A model generated the notes under the pieces. That model had not been told where the DNA came from, did no database searches, and saw nothing but the letters and a program-made list of their open reading frames with translations. A stretch of DNA of 64,000 bases. It comes from Tricholoma matsutake. Lineage: Eukaryota > Basidiomycota > Agaricomycetes > Agaricales > Tricholomataceae. Shown here piece after piece: positions 55,791 through 64,000 of this stretch (within the stretch, counting starts at the first letter, position 1; every line of letters starts with the position of its first letter). The stretch is from positions 11,470,001 to 11,534,000 of the forward strand of contig AP026540.1 in the NCBI GenBank assembly GCA_026075535.2, in the 5' to 3' direction. The translations under genes were made by a program, and so were the position numbers.

Positions 55791-56825
55791 TATGATATCC
55801 CGCTATACAAACCTTGAATCCATGCCTTGCTGGCCATATAAACCTGACCCTGTTACTGCTGGCGAATTCGCTACCGCATTGAATCAAATAGAAGTCAAGC
55901 ATCAGAGGAACACCGGTTTCCTAGAGAACCCTCACCCTACAGTCAAACCTACTGAGTTCCATGAGCAGGCCATTGCTGCTCAACAGGTAGCTCATGATCT
56001 CAGCATTCGAGAGAGTACTACAGGACTACTACCAGCACGGAATGATCTAGCACATGGGCAGGAAGTGCTGTTGTATGGAACATCATGTCTCCGTGCTGCA
56101 ATCACTGCATGGATCCTTGCGGTAGATAATGATGAAGACTACGAAGAGTCACGGTTGGGGTGGGTGTCTGGCCTATTTTTCAAGACTGTAAGTGAACATA
56201 TTGTGATTGCCAATTATCTGATCACCAATACCAACTTAAAAGGAATTCTTGATGGCCACCGGAATTTATGCCTCTATGGGTGGCAGTGCTCCATACACTC
56301 CCCCGCTCATCATGGAAACCATAAAGATGGTACAGGATGGGACTTTGTGGTGCTTGGAATGCAATGATCCTGAGGGCAAAGATTTTCTGGAACTAGAATA
56401 CATTCCAGCGATACAAAGGTACTTGAAGGTTGATGCTGATGACCCCACCCATATTGTCAATAGCTATATCAATTCTTGGTGGAGTAAACAGAACAATCCG
56501 GAGAACTATGACTCATACCCATTTGCTCCACACGACTTCCTGGTGGTTCATTGGCCACAGGTGAGTAACATGTTGTTGTCCTTTAATTTATCTTAAGTTT
56601 CATCAGATCCAGTTCACCTGGCAAGACCTACGGCCGGTCCCATATGCCACCAGTGACCTGGCCAAAATACAATTAATGATGAAGATCTTCGATGACCTGC
56701 ATTCAACATGGAAAAGGATGACTGAGACAGTCCGAGAAAATGATGCCCAACTTCAGAAGGACAGGAAATTGTTGGCTTACTGGGAGGATGTGCAGAATCA
56801 GGTTAGGGAGCACCTTGACACTTAA
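55791..56825 (+). pseudogene. Unknown element-associated protein, frameshifted
   Basis: I do not recognise a domain. The frame starts MISRYTNLESMPCWPYKPDP, runs through GWVSGLFFKTVSEHIVIANYL, shifts by one base near 56250 (GIL to MATGIYASMGGSAPYTPPL), goes on to WSKQNNPENYDSYPFAPHDF, crosses an intron with GTGAGT donor (about 56561-56608) and ends in a helical segment (WKRMTETVRENDAQLQKDRK) with TAA at 56823-56825. Codon use and splice signals look real. Its place between duplicated repeats and the KDZ transposase suggests it belongs to a mobile element. Confidence 0.5.
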
Positions 56826-56839
56826 CAAGTCATCTATGT

Positions 56840-57680
56840 AGGAAAAGATAAACATTGTAGTGACCAGCGCCGGTAGTGATAAAGTCACTTGTGGCGATAA
56901 GCATCCAAGGTCAAGAGCTAAGTGAATGACCAGCACCGGTTATTGTAGAACCCCATGAGCTATGAAAATGTGTATGGGCCCATCCTAAAATAATACAGGG
57001 AAATGGGCCCATACGAATGATATGCTCAATGGAATGATCAGGTGGGCCCATGACAGTAAAAGGAAAACAGTATGGGCCCACACGACTATAGTGTACAGGA
57101 CTTGAATTACTGCTGTTATTACAAATCATAAAGAATATATCCCAAAACAGTACATTGTAATGACCGGCGCTGGTAGGGATAGACACAGGCACATAACAGA
57201 AGAGAACAATCATTAGTCGAAGACAGTAGTAATGTGCAATGAGAGTAGATGTAGATTAATCCTGACACTGGCCAGAAAGCAACTGTCACTTGTGTGGCAG
57301 TCAGCTATTTCCGAACTGTATCTCTCGGCGCTGGAAAAGGTAAAGGCAGCACTGGTCATTCACATAGCTCTTAAAAGACTTGTATACTAATTGCGGCCGC
57401 TGTGCACTACAATATGGATAACAAACGCAGGAATGGTGACATGCTGTATGCTGTAGGAATGTGGGAGGATAAGGATATATGCAAAATCAGTACATTGCAG
57501 AGACCGGCGCCGGTAGTGATAAAGTCACTGGTGGCGATAAGCATCCAAGTCAAGAGCAAAGCGAATGACCAGTGCAGAATATATGCTAAAACAGTACATT
57601 GGAGTGACGGGCGCCGGAGAAGACAACGTCGCACCGATCATTCCCATAGCTCTTAGACTTGTACACTAATCACCGCCGGT
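56840..57680. repeat. Array of short dispersed repeats (GCGCCGG and TGGGCCCA units)
   Basis: Units of the form GACC(A/G)GCGC(C/T)GGTAGTGATAAAGTCACT(T/G)GTGGCGATAAGCATCCAAG recur at about 56860 and 57507, with partial copies at 56928, 57160 and 57605. CAGTACATTG precedes three of them. TGGGCCCA palindromes occur at about 56966, 57002, 57043 and 57072. No coding frame is convincing. Confidence 0.6.
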
Positions 57681-57982
57681 GGTCACTGATAATGAAAAGC
57701 AATGACATGCTGTAAAAGTAAGAAACTATTGACCAATGGGTATCACAAACAACACCAGTGTAATTTTCCATTGGAAACATCGACAGTAGCTTTGTGAGTA
57801 TGACCTAGGTAACATGTTAGTATGCTGTGTAGAACAGTCCCATAGTAACCTCTACATGGTACCATTGTCATTTACATCACCATGTTGCCATGTTGCCATG
57901 TTTCCTCACTGCCTACAGTGCCTATATAATCCTGGAGATGCTTGTTCATAATTTTACATCACTCTACAAAGTTCAAACCATC

Positions 57983-60900
57983 ATGCCTAGAGGACACACT
58001 CACACCATCATTGGAAGAATCACCCAGATGACTGTCGTTCGCTCCCAGACCCAGGGATCGCCTTGTACCAGTTCGGCAAAGTCCTCAGTCAACTCCAAGG
58101 CATAAGAAGGCCAAGATAAGTGCACCAGTGTCAGGATCGGCGACCACATCCAACACCAATATAACATCTCTGATGTCCGATGAACCAATTGAGCATCACG
58201 CTCTAAATTTCATTGCAGATCTTGATCCCCCCTCTTCAAAGGTGACTTATTATGGCTACCACATTTACTATGCTAATATTACCCTCAGACACCTCAAGAT
58301 TACATCGAAGAATGGTTGCCTAAAAAGGCCATGTATTTGGAAGCACTACTATCCAATGAAGTACCCGATTGCATGAAATGCAATTTGTGTGGGGATGATG
58401 CTGCTACCTGGCAATGCTGAGACTGTCTTTTCAATCCCATGTTCTGTACTGACTGCTGCCGTGATAACCATGCTTCTAACCCATTTCACTGCATCGACCA
58501 CTGGACAGGTTCCTATTTTGAACCAGCTTGGTTGTTCCAAGTCGGGTTAGTTTTACATCTCGGTCACAATGGTGCATCCTGCCCAAGTTACTTTCACCCA
58601 TCGGCGCCAGATGTGGTTGGACAAGAGGCCGACAATTATGAAGATGATTTGGATGATGCAACAGAAGGTGATGGAACCAACAACATTGTCAAGGAGATGA
58701 AAAGGTTTACCAGTGTTTATGACCTTGGTCCCACAACTTTCCCAACGCTGATGGATTGTCACAAATTGACAGTAATCAATGTTTCCGGTGTACATCGTAT
58801 GTGGGTCAAGTGGTGTAATTGCCCTAATTCCCATCAAGAGCAGGAAAATCACTTGTTGCAATTGGGGCTTTTCCTGGTCAGCTACAGAAATATCAAGACC
58901 ACGTTCACATTTAAAGTCCTCGATGATGCGCGATTGTCCAATCTGGAATGTAAATCTTCAGCCTATCAATACTACCAGAAGCTCCAGTGCATGACTTCAC
59001 CCTTATTTCCTAGTGCCGTGGAGGTATGATTGATATACTACAGTTGTCAATATCTCTGACATCAGTACTTGAGGATCGATACAGGGAGCTTCTCAGGGCA
59101 AGCCGGCTATGGCAAATGTTGAAACATTTGAAGTGGAGAGGCCGCTGGGGAGAATCACAGTCCAGTACCGGTGGCTCATCGGCAGCTGCAATGCATGGTG
59201 CAACTGACATCCCAACATTGTCCTCAGCCTGGTGTCAATCTGCCGGAAAATTGGACCGAGGATCCTGACCAGTAAGTCAAATCGCATGAATTGGAATGTA
59301 TTTAATGTAATCTTACCTCAGAATGGCATACACTCGGACTTTTGTCATGGATGGAAACTTCACTGCTGTTCATCAGAAGCGTGAAAATGCTCACCGTGAT
59401 ATTAAGCTCAGTCATGGTGATTTTTTCATGACCAAGCCAAATCGCTACAAAGCACACCTCGCCGTTGCTAAGGAAGTCACAGAGGTAAGATATTTGAAAG
59501 ACTTTCAGCGTATTTACTAACTCCAAATTAGAAACCGACCTGCAATGAGCATCATGCTGTAAATGACCGCTTCATCAAATACAAGGGTCTTGATGTAACC
59601 GGTGTTGGTGCAACTGCTTGTGGCCATCATGGTTGCTTCTGCCCCAGTGCAGTGGTTGACTTCCAAAAAGGGGAACGGTGAGATATCTTCACATTTTGAG
59701 AGACATTGTGTAATGTTTTCTAGACAAGCAAACATGGACTATTCTTTATCTGAAGCCTTGAAAAACACTAATATCACCAGACTCAAGAAAATCATTTTGA
59801 TTTATGATATAATGTGCCAGTATTGGAAGAGGCTCAGACTTCGGATGGAGGAGAGTCAGTATATCCAGCTACCACTCGGCATTGCAATTCTGCATGGTAT
59901 TGGTCTTTTCCATGTCGGTGGCCATGTCTGGCAATGTTTCTCACACTTTTCACCAAGTTTCATTCCTGGCGCCAAACAAGTGGATGGAGAAATCCTTGAA
60001 TCATTGTGGTCAGTGTTGAATGAAATCTCACCTAGTACCCAAAATGCTACCATTTCTGGATGGATTGAAACCTTGGATGATCATATGGGGGATTCCAACT
60101 TCAAAAAAATGCAGGACATAGGTGAATACATGTTTGTACCTTGTGCCAGATTGACTTGGAACCAGATGTAGTGGTTACCACCGCCTGCCAATTCAGAGCC
60201 GCTGTGGCAGGTGAGGAGGAAAGTCGGGTGGACCTATTGCAGTACACGGCAAACTCAGACCCTGAGGAGATTGCAACCTGGAAAGAATTGGAAAAACACT
60301 CTCAGGCAACACGTCTAACCGATCCAGAAGCAATGGACATCTATGATATAAACCCTGGTCAGGTAGTGGTCACATGAAGCGACCTTCAAATGAACCTTCT
60401 AGAGGATGAAGATGAAACCAGTGATGGAAAGGGTGAAACCACCTGGGTTGCTCTTGGCCTCAAACTTGAGGAAGCCCAGTGCATATCCAGCCATTGCAAA
60501 ATATTCCTATGCTAACTAGTATCAGACTGGCTCTTCAGACCTTTATATGTCAACAGCGTTCGGTATTGTCCAAGGCCGATAAGCTGAAGATTGCAACAAA
60601 ACGGCAAAACCTTGATACCAGAGTGGATTCCTTCATTGCTAAATCAGAACAATTTGTGAACAATGACACATTGGATACACTGCAAAAGCTTAATGACTCA
60701 CCACTGAGACCAGTACTCCCATCACAAGCTCCTGATTACCAGACTAACTCGGATGACGATGATCAAAGCAACCTGTTTATTACAAGGCCCCCGGTAGCAG
60801 CAGTCCATACTGCTGAAACACGCCCATTACCTCTTCCCTCTACATTTGGCTTTCCACAAATTACTCAGCTTGGTTTGGATTCCCTCGCCGAGAAAGAGTT

Positions 60901-61615
60901 GAGATTGAGGGAAGGACAAGCAAACAATGAGCTCCAGGGCGTTAGAATGGCCCTCGGTGAGAAATCTTTCTTATTCAGAAAGAATTTACGTCTTGCCACC
61001 TCCAAGAACAAAAAGGGAAGGGCTTGGTCAAAGGTGCATGCTATTAGCCACTGGGTTCAAGCACATCGTCAGGTATACAATGCTGCGAGGGCTGCAATGG
61101 TATCATTGGGATGTTCACCTGAGATGCAGTCCAAGTATCAGGTATTGCGCCGGGACAAACTCAAGATTTCAACTGCCGTGGTGAGGGGTGGTACCGGCAA
61201 TGCCGAGGGTGGAAGCCGGAGACAGGATGAACCATTGCCATGGTTTTGGACCATTAATGTCCGAGCCGATGTCGAGGCAAGCAAAATGATGAAAGAATGT
61301 AAGTACACCTCAATTCACTTTAATGAGCGACTTCACTATTATTTAGTCTACAGGGTGCACTGGTTACAGGCGAATGCCAAACATGATAGATGGTCAGAGG
61401 AGTTATCAATTACTAGTCATGAAATGGCTTGGATCCCACATTATTTTCTTCACAGAGCAGAGGTCTGGGTTAACTGCTTGGAGACTCAGACCTCGCCGGG
61501 AGCTGTGGCATATACCAAACGTCAGGTGGCGAACTGGAAAAGGATGGCCACTTCCTCCGTGCATATTTTCAAAGCCATACATCCATGGGTAGGAAATGTC
61601 TGGGGTTTTGAGTAG
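57983..61615 (+). pseudogene. KDZ (Kyakuja-Dileera-Zisupton) family transposase with CxC cysteine cluster
   Basis: Starts MPRGHTHTIIGRITQMTVVR; after a frame change it continues SLMSDEPIEHHALNFIADLD and a cysteine cluster (CMKCNLCGDDAATWQC, FCTDCCRDNHASNPFHCIDHW) of the CxC2 kind. The catalytic core has TFVMDGNFTAVHQKRENA, LIYDIMCQYWKRL and IPGAKQVDGEILESLWSVLN, supplying D, D and E; HGIGLFHVGGHVWQCF lies between. The C-terminal part (60479-61615) has VYRVHWLQANAKHDRW and SHEMAWIPHYF. Introns with normal signals are present. In-frame TGA codons at 58418-58420 and 60375-60377 plus the early frameshift break it. KDZ elements are very common in mushrooms. Element ends were not found. Confidence 0.82.
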
Positions 61616-62361
61616 CTAGGTAATTGGAAGGATGCCGTGTTTGGCAGCCTACACTAGACTTATGTTTATGGGAAAGACAGGATCAAATTATCTTTGTTGG
61701 ATGGAAGTAGGAACCATAAGTTACTACAATTAAAAGAACTGGAAGTTACTATACCTTTGTTGCATGGAAGTAGGCACAAAGGTTAAGGAATAAAAAATAA
61801 GTAATATATAAGAAAAAGATCAACTGTGCAAGTAAAAGGCCGCATCAAGTGTAGTGTGTGATTTGGGAAGGCCGCATCGGGTGTAGTCACATAATAGGAA
61901 AATACTGCATCAATAGGATAATGTCGGCGCTGCTGCATGTACCCTGCCACCGACATTGTAATTACGGCCCCACTGACAACACATCCATCTATCAGCAAAT
62001 GGCTTGAATGGCTTGAATGGCTTGAATGGCTTGAATGGCTTGAATGGCTCGATTAGAGCCATGACTGAAGACAACAAATGATGGTTTACTAATCTTACCT
62101 TTTTTTTTATAAAATTCTAAATAATTGGTGGACCACCCAGCTAATAATACTCCACTACTTGCTGTTCTGCTCAGGGACATTGTGATATATTAAGGTGTGG
62201 CGAGAGGATTAAAGGTGTACCGAGCGAAGTCGTGGGTATATTAGGGTATATTGAGGCTGAAATATGACCTGTAAATAGTCCTCAGGGACAGTCTGATGCA
62301 ATATCAAGGTACCTAATGTATTTGCCAGCACAACCTGTCTACTGCGTCCACATTGACTATC
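61616..62361. repeat. Intergenic with 9-bp minisatellite
   Basis: AATGGCTTG is repeated five times, plus one AATGGCTCG, at about 61998-62051. Before it are two AACTATA...TTGTTGGATGGAAGTAGG-like copies (61690-61775). I see no gene. Confidence 0.7.
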
Positions 62362-63865
62362 ATGTCCGCCGAGGATGCTGATCAAAGCGGGGAAGACTTT
62401 GGCAGCTGTCCTTCAAGTTCTAGTGTGGAATTTCAACCAGTTGCCCATAAGTGGTCACCAGTGGAACTGAATGTGCTATGGCAACGAGTGGACGACTGGA
62501 AGACATCAAAAAACTGTAAAGTGCAACAACTAACCTTACAAGGTGCCATGACAGACTTATTTAATTTACCTGTTAAACCTCCAATGGATGGCCTGCAGGA
62601 AGTGAGCAATAAGCCCTTGATGTATATTCTGCTCTTTGACAAACATGATTATCAGCGTATTAGAGCTTGGTACAGACAAAATGCTCGCAAACCACCAAAG
62701 GTGGCGGTCGGCAAGGTCCCTCCATGGTGCAAAGTAATTATCCACCTGTATGGGTCAGAAATAGAGACGGCGATTGGACGGGAGGCTCCAGATCTGGAGA
62801 AAGGACGATGGGACTGGATGGCCAAATATTCGCGGCAATATGCGAAGGTCAACAAAAGAATCTCCAATGATTCAAAGGAAAACACAAAGATTGAGGCACT
62901 TCGGCAACAATGGATGAATACCGGCCCACCGTTGGCTGTTCAGCAAAAGTATGTGTATCGCCTGTAATTCAGTAACTTGGCTGAATTGATCTTAGGGATG
63001 CCAAGAAAACACTCACAAAGTGTATGAATGAATTTCAAAATTCAATGTACCTTGAACTTGGGGTTCAAATGGTTGTGTTGGGTGGATGGGTAAATCCAGC
63101 GGGCAAGAGGAAGTGGAGTGTGTATGTCCATTCACCTGGCATTTAACGGTGACTAATGAAGAATTTGTAGGTTTGAAACAAATAGCTTTCTAGGCAACAA
63201 TAAGCCAAATTTCATCGCTGATGAACCTGGGTGGCATGAAAAGCCTATTGCAGACACGTTCGAGGCATACATTGAGGAATATCTCACCGCCGATGAAGAG
63301 GAGAAATCAGTGATATGACCTGCTGGTGGGGCAAAGCCTAAACAAATCCTGGAGACTGGAGTGAAGGGACAGCCACTGCTACCGGCGAACTGTCTTATCT
63401 GCCACGGTGACAATGCCCAGTTTTTGAATTACCAAAAACAAGTTTTACGGGCATACATTGAAAGGATGTACAGTGAGTGAACCATTTTTGATTAATGAAG
63501 ATACTGATCCCCAGCAAGATTTAGCTGCAAGGAGAACCTCCGGTCATGTCCCATGGCTTGATATTCACACATGGCAATCCAAATTTATCAACCAGGTGGA
63601 CTATATGCCTCTGCAGAAAGGAGGAAAGAGCTGCACAACTTCCTTGGCGCCGGGGAGATCACAAGCATCGACTGCAGCGCTGGAAGACTCAGATGAATCA
63701 CTGGATGAGGAGTTTGTATTATTGTGGGAACCATCGAAAATGCATAAACATGATATCGAGGCATGTTTTACCCATTGGATGGGAAGGCAGGAAGAAGGAA
63801 AGATTGGTTTCAAATTCACAAATGTCCTTAATTCATGGGAGGGAACACTTTGGCCGGCAGTTTGA
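62362..63865 (+). pseudogene. Unknown, probably transposon-associated protein
   Basis: I do not recognise a domain. The frame starts MSAEDADQSGEDFGSC, with PVAHKWSPVELNVLWQRVDD and GRWDWMAKYSRQYAKVNKRI, then spliced segments DAKKTLTKCMNEFQNSMYLELGVQ..VLGGWVNPAG (from about 62996) and FETNSFLGNNKPNFIADEPG (from about 63171). An in-frame TGA lies at 63316-63318; afterwards a Cys-containing stretch (PANCLICHGDN) and a last frame 63458-63865 with an acidic region. It may continue past 64000. Position next to the KDZ gene and a TGA break like those in the other elements suggest a decayed transposon passenger. Confidence 0.45.
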
Positions 63866-64000
63866 TTACAAGAACTTACAGACTTGGATGACATGGAGAC
63901 CAAAGGAACGACAGCAGCTCCACGCAATCCGCTGAAGCGCAAATGAACCAAAAAGAAAACAAAAGGCAAATGGCCCAAGGCCACCACACAGCAACCCGAA

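Noticed and set aside
36204..63318. UGA recoding (readthrough or a reassigned codon) to explain the TGA codons in mobile-element frames
   Set aside because: Host genes in the window (centrin, the ankyrin protein, the ART-E2 protein, zinc finger B) use TGA as their normal stop, and several element TGAs align with Arg in the sister copy, so CGA decay is simpler.

Overview
The window reads as genomic DNA of a mushroom-forming basidiomycete (Agaricomycetes-like). The grounds are dense short introns (mostly about 50-65 nt, GT-AG), small intergenic gaps between housekeeping genes, a basidiomycete-style F-box protein and membrane-anchored LysM protein, and KDZ-type, Gypsy and Copia elements. Species cannot be named from the sequence. 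Exon structures were spliced by hand; frames close correctly where exon limits are quoted.

The first 36 kb is host gene territory: the 3' part of condensin SMC4 (1-1801, +); a monomeric CDK-activating-type kinase (4109-2440, -) whose start codon overlaps, on the opposite strand, the start codon of a Yar1-like ankyrin protein (4108-5021, +); a small orphan protein (6294-6536); a large fusion of an ADP-ribosyltransferase (PARP-like) domain with a UBE2Q-like E2 domain (12627-7889, -); a membrane-anchored LysM protein (13585-12837, -); an F-box-like protein (13725-15344); ribosomal protein L28 (15734-16740) with a long last intron; a small unknown protein (17426-16942, -); a Trf4/5-type non-canonical poly(A) polymerase (17735-19463); two C2H2 zinc-finger paralogues (21044-20000, - and 29630-31913, +) flanking a gene-poor stretch that holds DPM3 (26525-27096); centrin (33736-33032, -); and a broken GH5-type mannanase (34256-35590). 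Two short inverted-repeat elements (about 5.70-5.90 kb and 7.57-7.73 kb) lie between host genes.

From 36 kb on, the window is a transposon nest. Gypsy-1 (36058-42752, minus orientation) and Gypsy-2 (42883-55213, plus) are related LTR elements with 4-bp target duplications. Gypsy-2 is split by a full-length, apparently intact Copia element (43139-48894, minus) with by-eye identical 305-bp LTRs, a perfect 5-bp target duplication and a primer site matching the anticodon loop of initiator tRNA-Met. To the right lie a decayed KDZ transposase (57983-61615), two unknown element-associated reading frames and arrays of short repeats.

Most interesting: (i) both Gypsy elements integrated at a TGGGCCCA palindrome, a motif repeated in the neighbouring KDZ-associated DNA; (ii) decay of the old elements is concentrated at CpG: all six LTR differences of Gypsy-1 are CpG transitions, every premature stop that I found in the Gypsy and KDZ-associated frames is TGA (several opposite Arg in the sister copy), and the reverse-transcriptase FVDD of Gypsy-2 became FVND by a CpG-to-CpA change. 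This points to methylation-linked or RIP-like silencing, to which the young Copia has not yet been exposed; (iii) the ADP-ribosyltransferase-E2 fusion.
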